Source: Romboutsia ilealis (GTDB lineage: Bacteria > Bacillota > Clostridia > Peptostreptococcales > Peptostreptococcaceae). From it: a DNA stretch of 64,000 nucleotides. Numbering within the stretch: position 1 is the stretch's first letter; every line of letters starts with the position of its first letter. The translations under genes and the position numbers were made by a program. The stretch is from positions 1,864,381-1,928,380 of the forward strand of contig NZ_LN555523.1 in NCBI RefSeq assembly GCF_900015215.1, written 5' to 3'. Positions 26,566-36,280 of this stretch are shown one piece after another. A model generated the notes under the pieces. The model saw only the letters and a list, made by a program, of their open reading frames with translations, searched no databases and was not told the origin of the DNA.

Positions 26566-27453
26566 TTAATATTCTCTGTCTATTATATAATCCGCTAAAT
26601 CACTTAAAAACTTAGTTTCTTTATTTATTGAATTTATACTATCTTTAGCCTCTTGTATTAAATCATATGCTATATTCTTTGATTCATCTAAACCAATTAA
26701 TGATGGATATGTAGATTTGTGATTTTCTATATCACTTCCTACTTTTTTACCTAATTTAGATTCATCACCTACTATATCTAATATATCATCTACGATTTGA
26801 AATGATAAACCTATGTTTTTCGCATATTTAGTTATTTTGTCTAATTGTTCTTGTTTAGCATCACCTATTATAGCTCCTGCTCTCATACATCCAATTATTA
26901 TAGCTGCTGTTTTATTATTATGTATATAGTCTAACTTTTCTTTTGATATTTGTTTATTTTCACTTTGAATATCAACAACCTGTCCACCTATCATACCATA
27001 TATACCAGAAGTTTTGGCAATTTCATTCATAGCCTTTAAATATTTATTTGGATTTTCTTTATCTATTGAATTTGATAACATAACCTCAAAAGCATAGTTT
27101 AAAAGAGCATCTCCAGCAAGTATTGCCATATCTTCTCCATATACTATATGATTTGTTTTTTTACCTCTTCTTAAATCATCATTATCTAGTGCTGGCAAGT
27201 CATCATGTATAAGTGAATATGTATGTATCATTTCGATTGCCATAGCAAAAGGTATAACATCTTCTACATTACCGCCTACTACTTTACAAGCTTCCATTGT
27301 TAATATTGGTCTTAATCTCTTTCCACCTGCACTTAAACTGTAATTCATAGACTCCATTATAGTTTTTTGGTAACCTTCTTCAGATGGCATATATTCTTTT
27401 AATAAACTCTCAACTTGATTTGCCCTTTGTTTTAAGGTTTGTTTAAATTCCAT
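26566..27453 (-). CDS. ispA: Polyprenyl (geranyl/farnesyl) diphosphate synthase
   Basis: It condenses isopentenyl diphosphate with allylic diphosphates to make farnesyl-type diphosphate for undecaprenyl and quinone lipids. Both aspartate-rich motifs are present: DDLPALDNDDLRRGK and VDDILDIVGD. KTAAII and SLIGLD segments support the family. The 295 residues fit the short-chain type. It is 3 nt from xseB. Confidence 0.94.
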   Translation of the reverse strand: MEFKQTLKQRANQVESLLKEYMPSEEGYQKTIMESMNYSLSAGGKRLRPILTMEACKVVGGNVEDVIPFAMAIEMIHTYSLIHDDLPALDNDDLRRGKKTNHIVYGEDMAILAGDALLNYAFEVMLSNSIDKENPNKYLKAMNEIAKTSGIYGMIGGQVVDIQSENKQISKEKLDYIHNNKTAAIIIGCMRAGAIIGDAKQEQLDKITKYAKNIGLSFQIVDDILDIVGDESKLGKKVGSDIENHKSTYPSLIGLDESKNIAYDLIQEAKDSINSINKETKFLSDLADYIIDREY

Positions 27454-27455
27454 AA

Positions 27456-27671
27456 TTATTCCTCCATAATATTAAAATCTTCTTCTATACCTAACTGACT
27501 AAATTTACTTATTTTAAGTTCTGCATTTTCTAAAAGTTTATTACAATGTTTATAAAGCTTTATCCCTTCTTCATATAAACTAAGTGATTCATCTAAACTA
27601 GTGTTTTTAGATTCTAATCTTTCTAAAATAGATTCTAGCTTATTATAGGCTTCTTCATATGTCAAATTCAT
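27456..27671 (-). CDS. xseB: Exodeoxyribonuclease VII small subunit
   Basis: This 71-residue helical protein has the XseB pattern [17 protein letters not shown] and [19 protein letters not shown]. It binds XseA as multiple small subunits in the single-strand-specific nuclease. It starts 3 nt after the xseA stop. AGAGGTG precedes the ATG. Confidence 0.93.
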   Translation of the reverse strand: MNLTYEEAYNKLESILERLESKNTSLDESLSLYEEGIKLYKHCNKLLENAELKISKFSQLGIEEDFNIMEE

Positions 27672-27673
27672 AT

Positions 27674-28879
27674 TTACACCTCTTTACCTTCTATACTTTC
27701 TACACTACACTTTATATTTCCATCTTTTAATTTTATATCTAGATTTTCCTTAAGTCTAATTTGTTCTATACTATTTACAATCTCATTATTTTTATGAACT
27801 ATACTATATCCTCTGTCTAATGTAGCCAAAGGACTTAAGTTATGTAGTATTGTTCCTATATTTTTTAATCTTTCATTTTCTATACTTATAGTATTTTCTA
27901 TTTCAAAATTTATTTTATCATATATCTTGTCTATTTGTGTTATTTTATCTTTTATTGTGTATAATTTTAAGTAGTTACTTATCTTTTCAAATACATAATC
28001 AATTCTATTCTTATCAAAATTAACTTGATTTATCATTGATCTAGTAAGTCTGTTTTTTATATTCTCAAGTTTATATTCTAAATCAACTAAATTTGGAGTA
28101 GCTATTTCAGCCGCTGCTGATGGTGTTGGAGCTCTCATATCTGCTACAAAGTCACATATAGTAAAATCTGTTTCATGACCTACTGCAGATATTATCGGTA
28201 TTTTAGAGTTAAATACCTCTCTTGCTACAATCTCCTCATTAAATGACCAAAGTTCTTCTATAGAACCTCCACCTCTACCAACTATAATTGTATCTACATT
28301 ATTTTCCTTATTAAAAAATTTAATCCCATCGCATATATCATATTTCGATTGATGTCCTTGCACATTGACTGGGTATAGCTTTATATTTACTTTTGGATAT
28401 CTTCTTTTTATAACATTAATAATATCTCTTATAACTGCTCCTGTCTCAGATGTAATAACACCTATAGACTTAGGCATAGTGGGTATTGATTTTTTATATT
28501 TAATGTCAAATAAACCTTCTTCAGATAATTGTTCTTTAAGTTTGTTGAATTCAATATATAAATTACCTAATCCTTCAATCTCGATATCGTTTATATATAA
28601 TTGATACGATCCATCTCTTTCATAAAGTGATATATACCCATTAGCTATTACTTTTGAACCGTTACCTAGCTGCAAATCTTTATTATAATTATTCTTAAAT
28701 ATAACACAATTTATCTTAGATTTTTCATCTTTTAAAGATAAGTACACATTACCACTACTATGTACTTTTAAATTTGATATTTCTCCTTTTACTTTCAAGT
28801 TATATAAAATTGCATCATTAGTTAGTACTCTCTTTATATATGAGTTAACTTCGCTTATTTCTAAAGCTCTCAATTTCAT
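27674..28879 (-). CDS. xseA: Exodeoxyribonuclease VII large subunit
   Basis: This is the catalytic subunit of the single-strand DNA exonuclease. It has an N-terminal OB fold ([35 protein letters not shown]), a catalytic domain with [47 protein letters not shown] and APTPSAAAE, then a coiled coil and a C-terminal GYSIV segment. I chose the ATG at 28879 with AGGGG upstream; a TTG 9 nt earlier is possible. The start overlaps the upstream M22 gene. Confidence 0.95.
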   Translation of the reverse strand: MKLRALEISEVNSYIKRVLTNDAILYNLKVKGEISNLKVHSSGNVYLSLKDEKSKINCVIFKNNYNKDLQLGNGSKVIANGYISLYERDGSYQLYINDIEIEGLGNLYIEFNKLKEQLSEEGLFDIKYKKSIPTMPKSIGVITSETGAVIRDIINVIKRRYPKVNIKLYPVNVQGHQSKYDICDGIKFFNKENNVDTIIVGRGGGSIEELWSFNEEIVAREVFNSKIPIISAVGHETDFTICDFVADMRAPTPSAAAEIATPNLVDLEYKLENIKNRLTRSMINQVNFDKNRIDYVFEKISNYLKLYTIKDKITQIDKIYDKINFEIENTISIENERLKNIGTILHNLSPLATLDRGYSIVHKNNEIVNSIEQIRLKENLDIKLKDGNIKCSVESIEGKEV

Positions 28880-29837
28880 ATTTATCAACCCCTATTATAG
28901 CACATCCACATGCATTGTCTGTTGAGTATTCTGGCTTAGTAAAGTATAAATATATTTTTTCTCTTCTTAACTTTGTACTTAAATTAGTACGTATATACTT
29001 ACTCGCAGCTACTCCTCCACAAAATACTACTTCATTTATATTGTATAACTTACTTATATAAATTAAAGACTTATACATATTTCTAACCACTGCATCTAGA
29101 ACCAATTTAGATATATATTTACAATCCTCTGAATCTATTATCTTATTTATTTGATTTTCAAGCCCAGATAAATTCATATATCCATCTTTTACTGAAGTTT
29201 TAAGCCCATTTAAAATCTTTCTTTCACAATCTAGTGCATTTTTATCTATATATTTACCTGCTGGAAATCTATATCCTAATTTAACACCTATCCTGTCTAT
29301 AAGTTGACCAAAACTTATGTCTTTTGTTCCACCAACTATTTCTATATTGTATTCTAGCGAATTCTTATTTCTACTCAATAATAGTATTTCTGTTGTCCCA
29401 CCTGACATATGTACAGATAAAAATCTATCCCTATTAGTTATTTTACTATTTAATAAACTAGCTTCAATATGATTTTCTTGATGAGTAGTTTTATAAAATT
29501 TACAATTTAGCGAATTAGCCATAACCTTTCCAAAATTATAACCTACTGTAAATACCGGCATATAAGAATTTTCTATTGGTCTTGGCTTTTTAGATGCACA
29601 AACTCCTACTATATTATAATTATCATGTAATGATTTTAATTTTTCGCTAAGCTCTCCTAAGTTATTTATATGTTGAAATACTCCCTCACTTTGCCTTAAT
29701 CCATTTGAATTTTCCTTAACATTTAACATTATCTTTTCATTCAAAATAATGCTTTTTTCTAAAGATATAGCTGCTATAGAAGTTGTATAGCAGCTAGTAT
29801 CAATTCCAATTATTATATTATTTTGTTTCAAACTCAT
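28845..29837 (-). CDS. TsaD/Kae1-like M22 family protein (ASKHA fold)
   Basis: This 330-residue relative of TsaD, the tRNA threonylcarbamoyltransferase, is a Clostridia-specific type found between nusB and xseA. It keeps the ASKHA nucleotide segments ([39 protein letters not shown]) and an HxxxH metal motif ([11 protein letters not shown]). It probably is not the housekeeping TsaD, because the surroundings lack tsaB and tsaE, but I cannot see the rest of the genome. It overlaps nusB by 20 nt at its start and xseA at its end, implying translational coupling. Confidence 0.75.
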   Translation of the reverse strand: MSLKQNNIIIGIDTSCYTTSIAAISLEKSIILNEKIMLNVKENSNGLRQSEGVFQHINNLGELSEKLKSLHDNYNIVGVCASKKPRPIENSYMPVFTVGYNFGKVMANSLNCKFYKTTHQENHIEASLLNSKITNRDRFLSVHMSGGTTEILLLSRNKNSLEYNIEIVGGTKDISFGQLIDRIGVKLGYRFPAGKYIDKNALDCERKILNGLKTSVKDGYMNLSGLENQINKIIDSEDCKYISKLVLDAVVRNMYKSLIYISKLYNINEVVFCGGVAASKYIRTNLSTKLRREKIYLYFTKPEYSTDNACGCAIIGVDKYEIESFRNKRS

Positions 29838-30330
29838 TTACAACACTACCTAATATTCCATTTATAAACTTAGGAGCTTTATCATCACAGTAAAGTTTTG
29901 CTAACTCTATTGCTTCATTTATAGAAACTTTACTTGGTATTTCTTGTATAAATATTAATTCACATATAGCAAGCCTTAATATAGATAAATCCACCTTAGG
30001 CATTCTATTTACCGACCAATTATTTGCATATTTATTTATTAACTCATCTATCTTATCTTTATTTTCTTTTAAATTTTCACATATTGTATTCATGTATTCT
30101 CTATCTACCGCATCATCTAATTGTATATTATCAAGTTCTACATTTGGATTATTTGAATATTGTAGTCTAAGTTCTTCATATCTATTTATTATATATTCAA
30201 GATTGTCATTTAAAAATATATCTAATCTTTCTTCTATATTTTCTATATCCTCTTTATTCATTTCTATTTGATATATTAATTTCATAATATATTCTCTACT
30301 AGTTACTTTTCTCGCCTTATCACTTTTCAT
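29818..30330 (-). CDS. nusB: Transcription antitermination factor NusB
   Basis: This RNA-binding antitermination factor for rRNA operons acts with NusE/S10. The all-helical NusB pattern is visible: [14 protein letters not shown] at the N-terminus, [24 protein letters not shown] and [31 protein letters not shown] at the C-terminus, shown here only in part as evidence of family. I chose the ATG at 30330, 10 nt after GGAGG; 11 upstream in-frame codons would contain that site. About 170 residues. Confidence 0.93.
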   Translation of the reverse strand: MKSDKARKVTSREYIMKLIYQIEMNKEDIENIEERLDIFLNDNLEYIINRYEELRLQYSNNPNVELDNIQLDDAVDREYMNTICENLKENKDKIDELINKYANNWSVNRMPKVDLSILRLAICELIFIQEIPSKVSINEAIELAKLYCDDKAPKFINGILGSVVNEFETK

Positions 30331-30375
30331 TAGTTGTAATCCTCCTTCAGGTTTATTATGCACATATTAAACAAT

Positions 30376-30406
30376 AAAAAAACCCCTGATTTTTCAGAGG
30401 TTTTTT
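30376..30406 (-). terminator. Terminator between the Asp23 gene and nusB
   Basis: The stem AAAACCTCTGA / TCAGGGGTTTT pairs with one wobble, with a T-run on the minus strand. It lies directly after the Asp23 stop. Confidence 0.85.
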
Positions 30407-30407
30407 A

Positions 30408-30770
30408 TTAACTTTTTTTAGATTGTTTAGCTTCTTCTTTTTCAGCTTTTTCTTTTTTAAAGCTGATTCCTTGAACATGTATATTTACTTGAGAAACTTT
30501 AAGACCTGTCATTGTCTCAACAGTATTTTTTACATTTTCTTGAATTTTTAAAGCTATATCTGGTATAGATACACCATAATCTATCATAACCATTACGTCT
30601 AAGCTAACTTCCTCTTCTTCTATTTGTATCTTTACACCATTGTTTTTAAGTATTTTATCTGTAAATGTTGTATTAGTCTCTACACCTTCTACTTCTAAAG
30701 CTGCAAGACCTGCTATTGTAGCAACTACATCATTAGATATTTTTACTTGTCCAAAATTGTTATTTTCCAT
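30408..30770 (-). CDS. Asp23/Gls24 family protein (YqhY-like)
   Basis: This 120-residue Asp23-domain protein (VKISNDVVATIAGLAALEVEGV; VMVMIDYGVSIPDIALKIQENV) ends in a lysine/glutamate-rich tail. YqhY of Bacillus lies beside the acc genes and nusB, and Asp23 proteins are linked to envelope or fatty acid control. No accB or accC is found here. It is the last gene before the terminator at 30376-30406 and is separated from spoIIIAH by another terminator. Confidence 0.88.
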   Translation of the reverse strand: MENNNFGQVKISNDVVATIAGLAALEVEGVETNTTFTDKILKNNGVKIQIEEEEVSLDVMVMIDYGVSIPDIALKIQENVKNTVETMTGLKVSQVNIHVQGISFKKEKAEKEEAKQSKKS

Positions 30771-30848
30771 TGCAAATACTACCCCCTTATTTTAAGGAAC
30801 TATATTTATATATATAATAATACCAAATACAACTCTACTTTGCAAGAA

Positions 30849-30877
30849 AATAACCTCAGTTATTTTCTGAGGTTATT
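30849..30877 (-). terminator. spoIIIA operon terminator
   Basis: AATAACCTCAG / CTGAGGTTATT form an 11-bp stem 17 nt after the spoIIIAH stop, with a T-rich tail on the minus strand. It closes the spoIIIAA-AH operon. Confidence 0.75.
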
Positions 30878-30893
30878 ATATATATAATATCCT

Positions 30894-31529
30894 TTAATTT
30901 TTATTATTATTCATTAACTTTATATTTTCATATTTTACATCAGCTTGTTCTGCAACTAAATCAAATATTTTAGCAGCATCTGCTTCGTCTAATTTTTCTT
31001 CACTTACAACTACATTGACTTTTCCCTCACTTATGTACACTAATGCATTCTCAAATCCTTTAGTACTTAATAGATCTTCTATTTTTAACTCTACGTCTTG
31101 GTCTTTAACTAATTGTAACTTCATTGCAGATGCTTCTTTTCTAGCCTCTTCAGATGTAGATGGGTTATTTATCATCTCATTTAAGTCTTGAGTTAAGCTA
31201 TTTCTTTGCTTTTCTCTAGTCATTTTCATATCTAGTATATAAGTAGCTTTTTTCATATTTTGCGCTGATGTAAGTTGCTTTTCTATTTGCTTACTAGCTT
31301 CTGTAACTTTTTCCTCAACTTGACTTTCTTTACTATCAACTACTTTAACATCTTCTTTCTCATTTGTATCCATATTTTTTTCATTTTGAGCTTGTTCATA
31401 TGCTGTAAATTCTCTCGAAGTTTCTAATAAAGACTTTCTGCTTAATTGATAATTTACAGTTCCTACTACAACTAACATTGCCGCTAAAGTTACTACTACA
31501 AATCCTCTTCCCTTATAATTAAATTTCAT
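30894..31529 (-). CDS. spoIIIAH: Stage III sporulation protein AH
   Basis: This mother-cell membrane protein has an extracellular YscJ/FliF-like domain that docks with forespore SpoIIQ to form the feeding channel. It has one membrane segment (~residues 8-27, FVVVTLAAMLVVVGTVNYQL), a charged linker (~50-85) and the ring-forming C-terminal domain (~110-211). It is the last of the eight spoIIIA genes, in the order AA to AH. The RBS is GGGGGGATA. Confidence 0.92.
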   Translation of the reverse strand: MKFNYKGRGFVVVTLAAMLVVVGTVNYQLSRKSLLETSREFTAYEQAQNEKNMDTNEKEDVKVVDSKESQVEEKVTEASKQIEKQLTSAQNMKKATYILDMKMTREKQRNSLTQDLNEMINNPSTSEEARKEASAMKLQLVKDQDVELKIEDLLSTKGFENALVYISEGKVNVVVSEEKLDEADAAKIFDLVAEQADVKYENIKLMNNNKN

Positions 31530-31559
31530 TTTTATCCCCCCAAGTTTATTTTAATATTT

Positions 31560-32108
31560 TTATTTACTATATATCTCTACTTGATGCCCTTGTACTTGTA
31601 ACGCTGTTTGTACTGCGCTATAAAGTGTTTCTTTTACAGTAAGATCTTTAGCTCCAGTTGATACTACTATTACACCATTAATTTTAGGTTGATTAGTTTT
31701 TATAACTATAGGTTCATTTGAACTTGATGTTATCATTGTTTTATTTTCACTAGATGTTGTAACTGTTCTTTCTCCACCTTGTTTATCTACTTCCTTTGTC
31801 TCTTCCGTTGTAGTATTAGTATTAAAAGCTGGTTGAATTTCTTCACTTGATTCATATGTAATCATAACATCTACTTCTCCAGCACCTTCAATTTGTGATA
31901 ATATATTTTTAAGCTTTTCTTCTAATGTAGATTTTGATGATTCATTACTTAAATCTTCCTGAGTTATTTCATTATTACTTTCACCTTTACTTGCTGTTTC
32001 TTTATCTTCTAGACCTGATATAGCTATAAGAGCAATGCCACAAATTACTGCTAGAGATAATAGCGAGTATATCTTTTTTTTATCCTTTTCGTTTAGATTC
32101 TTAAACAT
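31560..32108 (-). CDS. spoIIIAG: Stage III sporulation protein AG
   Basis: This channel component forms large rings in the intermembrane space. It has one membrane segment (IYSLLSLAVICGIALIAISG), a Ser/Glu-rich linker and the ring-building domain (LKNILSQIEGAGEVDVMITYES; INGVIVVSTGAKDLTVKETL). At 182 residues it is shorter than the Bacillus protein (229), mainly in the linker. The start has GGAG upstream. Confidence 0.92.
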   Translation of the reverse strand: MFKNLNEKDKKKIYSLLSLAVICGIALIAISGLEDKETASKGESNNEITQEDLSNESSKSTLEEKLKNILSQIEGAGEVDVMITYESSEEIQPAFNTNTTTEETKEVDKQGGERTVTTSSENKTMITSSSNEPIVIKTNQPKINGVIVVSTGAKDLTVKETLYSAVQTALQVQGHQVEIYSK

Positions 32109-32122
32109 CTCCTCATCCCCTA

Positions 32123-32707
32123 TTAATCAATTTCTATAGTTTCAATTGATACATCAAGTATTTTTACCAAATCTTCCTTTAGTTCTTCTTTGCTTAAATT
32201 TAAACTATGTTTAGTATTTTCTTGTTCATCATCTTCATTAAATACTTGTTTCGATTTTTCATTTTCTTTAGATTGTATGTCCTCATTTTTACTTTTATTA
32301 CTATTATTTTTTTCCTTCACAGTTATTTTTCCAATCTCATTTCCTTCAAGCTCTATATCATCTAATTCATATCCATATTCATCTAATTTTAATTTTAAAA
32401 CTTCTTTTAGACCATCCTCATACCCTTTTGATAAGCTACTATTTCCTGTTTTATCTGCTAGTCCATTTATACTATCTACATATTTCTTATTATATTCATT
32501 CATATACTTTAGTACTTTATCTTCTAAAGACATATTTTTTGAAAAAAAGTTTGCTATTGGGCTTAAAATTATAAAAACAAATATGAAATTAACAACTAAA
32601 TTTATATATGGTTTCATTTTAGAAGACGGTAAAATCATATCAACTATATTAACTATAAATGCTCCTATCAAAACCGTTACAATCCATGTTTTTATACTTT
32701 CTAACAA
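32123..32707 (-). CDS. spoIIIAF: Stage III sporulation protein AF
   Basis: This protein of the SpoIIIA complex has two N-terminal membrane segments (WIVTVLIGAFIVNIVDMIL; PYINLVVNFIFVFIILSPIANFF, read here as family evidence) and a soluble C-terminal domain rich in Lys, Glu and Asn. The open frame extends to 32794 but would overlap spoIIIAE. A TTG at 32707 has AGGTG 5 nt upstream and begins LLESIKTWI, which fits the family start, giving 194 residues and no overlap. Confidence 0.88.
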   Translation of the reverse strand: MLESIKTWIVTVLIGAFIVNIVDMILPSSKMKPYINLVVNFIFVFIILSPIANFFSKNMSLEDKVLKYMNEYNKKYVDSINGLADKTGNSSLSKGYEDGLKEVLKLKLDEYGYELDDIELEGNEIGKITVKEKNNSNKSKNEDIQSKENEKSKQVFNEDDEQENTKHSLNLSKEELKEDLVKILDVSIETIEID

Positions 32708-32715
32708 ATTATCAC

Positions 32716-33900
32716 CTATCCTCCCGAAACTACGCTTATAGATGTTAATATAGCTATCGTTACAAAAAACATTATTATTATAGCTATTATGCATGCAAGC
32801 AATATCATCATTAAATTTGCTACTTCATTTAAAAAACTTGATATACTATCTTCTCCTATAGGCTCTACAACTATTGCAGATGCTTTATATACTAATATTA
32901 TTGATGTTATTTTTATAATTGGAACCAAGCATATTCCCACTAAGACTATTAAACCTATTCCACCGAATACCCCTTTTATAAGTTGAGAAGATGATAATAA
33001 AATATCTACAGAATCTGATACAAATCCTCCAACTACTGGAATAAAGTTTCCTATTGCAAACTTAGCTGTTTTTACAGTGAAATTATCAACACTAGTTACA
33101 TACAGTCCCTGAATCGATACTAATCCTAAATATATAGTGAACATAGCACCTATACATACTAAGTTTATTTGTTTTATAAATGATGATAATTTTTTAAGTT
33201 TTATATTTTTAGATATATTGTTAACTACTAATATTGCAAAAGCAACAGATATTGATACGAATATGAATTGTTTAAAAATAACATTTATAAATGCTACTCC
33301 TCCTATAAATATAGGATTTAATACTGTTGATGTTATCGGGCATCCCATAAGCGCAAGAAGTGCTATTAGTATTGGCATTATAACCTGCATAATACCTATA
33401 GTTGAATCTATAGTATTGTTGCAAATTTCTAATACATCTTTAAACCCAATTAGTGTAAGCGAAACCATCGTTACAAATACTATGTACGTTGTTATCTGAC
33501 TTATTGCATTTGATGAAAAAGAATTATCTAAACTCTTTAAAAGTGATGATAATAGTGCTAAAACTAATATTATCATTGATACTTTTATACTGCTCTTTAA
33601 TTCGTCAAAGAAAATCATCTTTATGTTTTCTTTATCAAATAAATCTAATATATTCTTATCACCTTTTATCAAGTCTTTTATAAATATTTTTAAATCAATA
33701 TCATCTATAGTAGATGATTCTTTTATATACTTTTGTATCTCTTCTAAATCTATTTTCCCTAACTGATTATCTATATATGAATCTATACTTTTCTTAGTTT
33801 CATTATAATCTTCTGTATCATCTTCATTTGCAAAAGATACGGAAAAAGATCCTATGATTATTAAAATAGTAATTAGTATTTTTAAATATATTTTTTTCAT
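32716..33900 (-). CDS. spoIIIAE: Stage III sporulation protein AE
   Basis: This polytopic membrane protein is part of the mother-cell channel. It starts with a signal-like segment (IYLKILITILIIIGSFSVSFA), then a soluble part (~25-100) and about seven or eight membrane segments, with the conserved NAISQITTYIVFVTMV and FVSDSVDILLSSSQLIKG regions. The 394 residues match the family. It ends 8 nt before the spoIIIAF start. Confidence 0.93.
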   Translation of the reverse strand: MKKIYLKILITILIIIGSFSVSFANEDDTEDYNETKKSIDSYIDNQLGKIDLEEIQKYIKESSTIDDIDLKIFIKDLIKGDKNILDLFDKENIKMIFFDELKSSIKVSMIILVLALLSSLLKSLDNSFSSNAISQITTYIVFVTMVSLTLIGFKDVLEICNNTIDSTIGIMQVIMPILIALLALMGCPITSTVLNPIFIGGVAFINVIFKQFIFVSISVAFAILVVNNISKNIKLKKLSSFIKQINLVCIGAMFTIYLGLVSIQGLYVTSVDNFTVKTAKFAIGNFIPVVGGFVSDSVDILLSSSQLIKGVFGGIGLIVLVGICLVPIIKITSIILVYKASAIVVEPIGEDSISSFLNEVANLMMILLACIIAIIIMFFVTIAILTSISVVSGG

Positions 33901-33914
33901 AAGTTATAATTCTC

Positions 33915-34301
33915 CTATGGGATAATATCTAACACCATTTCTACTATTGATAAAAGTATAGGGAATGACATTGTCATTACTATTATCTTGCCTCCAAACT
34001 CAAGCTTAGATGCTATAGTTCCTTCCCCACAATCTTTACAAAGTTGTATTGCAAATTCCATAAGATATGCTATGCCGATTAATTTTATTATCAAAGTTAT
34101 ATATACACTTGGTATATTAGCTTTATTCGCTAAATTATTTATACTTTCAATTATAAAACCTAATTTAAATATTACAGATGATAATATAACTACTCCTGTA
34201 AGTATTCCTATAAACATCGCTATCTCTGGTCTATCTTTCTTGATTACCAAACAAAGTGTTGTTGATATAATTGCAATACCTATAATTTGCATTACTTCCA
34301 A
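33915..34301 (-). CDS. spoIIIAD: Stage III sporulation protein AD
   Basis: This small membrane protein of 128 residues has about four hydrophobic helices, including IIGIAIISTTLCLVIKKDRPEIAM and a conserved CKDCGEGTIASKLEFGGKI stretch. A TTG start 3-4 nt after GGGGGGAG is used; an ATG three codons later is an alternative. AC and AD resemble membrane parts of type III export gates. It sits between spoIIIAE and spoIIIAC. Confidence 0.91.
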   Translation of the reverse strand: MEVMQIIGIAIISTTLCLVIKKDRPEIAMFIGILTGVVILSSVIFKLGFIIESINNLANKANIPSVYITLIIKLIGIAYLMEFAIQLCKDCGEGTIASKLEFGGKIIVMTMSFPILLSIVEMVLDIIP

Positions 34302-34317
34302 TATATCTCCCCCCTAT

Positions 34318-34521
34318 TTAGTAAAGTTGAAACATTGTTTTTACTGTATTAAATAACGCACTTATTTCAGTTAATACCATGCTTAATACTATTATCACAC
34401 CTGCTAGTGTAGTAAATGTTGCCCAGTCTTTTCTATCTGTTTTTTCTAAAACCATATTAAGAATTGATATTAATAAACCTATTCCCGCAACTTTTATTAT
34501 CAATGATATATCCATACTCAA
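34318..34521 (-). CDS. spoIIIAC: Stage III sporulation protein AC
   Basis: This 67-residue protein has two membrane segments (LIIKVAGIGLLISILNMVL and FTTLAGVIIVLSMVL) and the conserved KTDRKDWA loop. GGAGG precedes the ATG. It is 4 nt from spoIIIAB. Length, motifs and place in the operon make the call secure. Confidence 0.92.
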   Translation of the reverse strand: MSMDISLIIKVAGIGLLISILNMVLEKTDRKDWATFTTLAGVIIVLSMVLTEISALFNTVKTMFQLY

Positions 34522-34525
34522 CCTC

Positions 34526-35047
34526 CTAAATTAAAATTATTCCTATTATTATTCCTACAATAGTTGCTAATTTTCTATATACTATACCCTTTTGTTTTAT
34601 ATCTTCTTTTGTCTCTCCAGTTATTTTTTTTAGATTTTCAATAGATAAATCTATCATCCTTGATTGAGACTCTATATCACTTTTCCCAAGAGTAAATATA
34701 AGTTTCTTTAATTCATTAATCTCCTTATCTTGTAAATAAGTTTCTTTTATTAATATCTGAATACTATCATTTAATATTTCATCTAACACCTTATATGAGT
34801 TATTATGTAATTCATTTTCTAACCTTTTAAAAAAATTAGAGGTACAAAATTCTTCCTTATCCCCTAATCGCTTAAAAATCTCTTCCAATGTATATAATCC
34901 AAACGACAAGTCCATCCTCATTATCTCTAATATTCTTATTAGGTCATTAACCTCTTTATGCCTTTTTGTATAAGCTTTATATATATATTCTCCTATTAAA
35001 TAACTACAAACTATTAAAACACCAATTATAAAAATTTTAATTTGCAA
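34526..35047 (-). CDS. spoIIIAB: Stage III sporulation protein AB
   Basis: This 173-residue protein resembles type II secretion F-domain proteins and is thought to interact with the SpoIIIAA ATPase. It has an N-terminal membrane segment, a helical cytoplasmic region with ILEIMRMDLSFGLYTLEEIF and LGKSDIESQSRMIDLS, and a C-terminal membrane segment (ATIVGIIIGIILI). The TTG start overlaps the spoIIIAA end by 11 nt. Confidence 0.91.
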   Translation of the reverse strand: MQIKIFIIGVLIVCSYLIGEYIYKAYTKRHKEVNDLIRILEIMRMDLSFGLYTLEEIFKRLGDKEEFCTSNFFKRLENELHNNSYKVLDEILNDSIQILIKETYLQDKEINELKKLIFTLGKSDIESQSRMIDLSIENLKKITGETKEDIKQKGIVYRKLATIVGIIIGIILI

Positions 35048-36005
35048 AATACCATCTCTTTTCTTCTAAATCATATATTTTTTCAATTGTTCCTGGTCCT
35101 TTTTTAGAAGATAGTATTATAACTTTTTTAAATAATTCACTATCTAATAAATTACTTAGTTCTTTTCTATTTCTTATATCGTCGATTGAATCTCCATGAA
35201 CTGTGGTTATTAAACTTACACCACCATTCAAAGCAGTATATAAAGCTTTTATTTCATCCATATTTCCTATTTCATCAGTAACTATAACATTAGGAGACAT
35301 AGACCTTAAAAGCATCATAATTCCTATATCCTTAGGACATGTTTCTATTACATCAGTTCTAATACCCACATCCATTTGAGGTACTCCTAAGTAAGATCCT
35401 GATATCTCATTACGTTCATCTATTAAAGCAACCTTCATACCACTAAATAAAAATTCTTCATTTCCATTGCTTATATTTCTTACAATATCCCTTATTAAAG
35501 TGGTTTTCCCACATTGAGGAGGCGATATTATCAAAGTATTATTAATTTTGTCCTTGCCTTTTATAATATGCTTTAAAACTTTATCTGAACATCCTAAAAC
35601 TTCTCTTGAAATTCTTATATTTAACGAAGATATATGTTTTATATTTTTAACTTGTCCATCTTCTATAATGGTTTTTCCAACTATCCCAACTCTATGTCCT
35701 CCCCTAAGAGTTATAAAACCCTTTTTTATATCATCAATAAAAGAATGAATTGAGTATTTGCACATTATCTGAAATGTTTGCTCTATATCATCTTTACTAA
35801 CAATATATGGATTGTCCATATTTAAATCTAATTTATTTAATCTAGTATTATAAAAATAATCCTTATTATTTGAATTTACTATTAATGGCTTTAAAGATCT
35901 TAGTCTTATTTCCTCTATGTTTACATTATCTCTTGATATACTTTTTATCATTTCTCTTAAGTTAATCGAAAGTGAGTTTATAACTTCTTCTGAAATTTTA
36001 CTCAT
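35037..36005 (-). CDS. spoIIIAA: Stage III sporulation protein AA (secretion-type ATPase)
   Basis: This cytoplasmic ATPase is essential for SpoIIIA channel function. The Walker A reads SPPQCGKTTLIRDI and Walker B is VIVTDEIGNMDEIKAL, with GVSLITTVHGD beyond it. The 322 residues match the family. It is the first gene of the operon, with GGAGG at the start. A SigE promoter is expected in the 276-bp gap upstream; a TATACAAT near 36105 resembles a SigE -10, but I found no convincing -35. Confidence 0.94.
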   Translation of the reverse strand: MSKISEEVINSLSINLREMIKSISRDNVNIEEIRLRSLKPLIVNSNNKDYFYNTRLNKLDLNMDNPYIVSKDDIEQTFQIMCKYSIHSFIDDIKKGFITLRGGHRVGIVGKTIIEDGQVKNIKHISSLNIRISREVLGCSDKVLKHIIKGKDKINNTLIISPPQCGKTTLIRDIVRNISNGNEEFLFSGMKVALIDERNEISGSYLGVPQMDVGIRTDVIETCPKDIGIMMLLRSMSPNVIVTDEIGNMDEIKALYTALNGGVSLITTVHGDSIDDIRNRKELSNLLDSELFKKVIILSSKKGPGTIEKIYDLEEKRWYFAN

Positions 36006-36174
36006 ACCTTGTCCTCCTCTCTTGTTTATATAATCATTATATTTATGATATAAGTAAAATATTACTTATTTTTTATAAAAATTTACTTAATATAAGTTAT
36101 TGTATATTACATACATATATTTAAAAAAGTTTTTTTAATAATCTTTTACAACTGATAAATTATCCTATAAATAT

Positions 36175-36216
36175 AAATAAAGCCTAGTAATTTTTCTAAA
36201 TTACTAGGCTTTATTT
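36175..36216 (-). terminator. plsX terminator
   Basis: AAATAAAGCCTAGTAA / TTACTAGGCTTTATTT form a 16-bp stem with a 10-nt loop. It lies between the plsX stop and spoIIIAA and is symmetric enough to work both ways. Confidence 0.85.
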
Positions 36217-36280
36217 ATATTTAAGTACCTATATAATATCTGTTTACAACTTTTCAACTTAGTTAATATAAGTATATATA

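Noticed and set aside
32190..32741. 183-codon plus-strand frame
   Set aside because: It is the antisense of spoIIIAF and spoIIIAE; its Phe/Ser richness mirrors Lys/Glu codons on the true strand.
32123..32794. A longer SpoIIIAF start at 32794
   Set aside because: It would overlap spoIIIAE by 79 nt and add residues unlike the family; the TTG at 32707 has a proper RBS.
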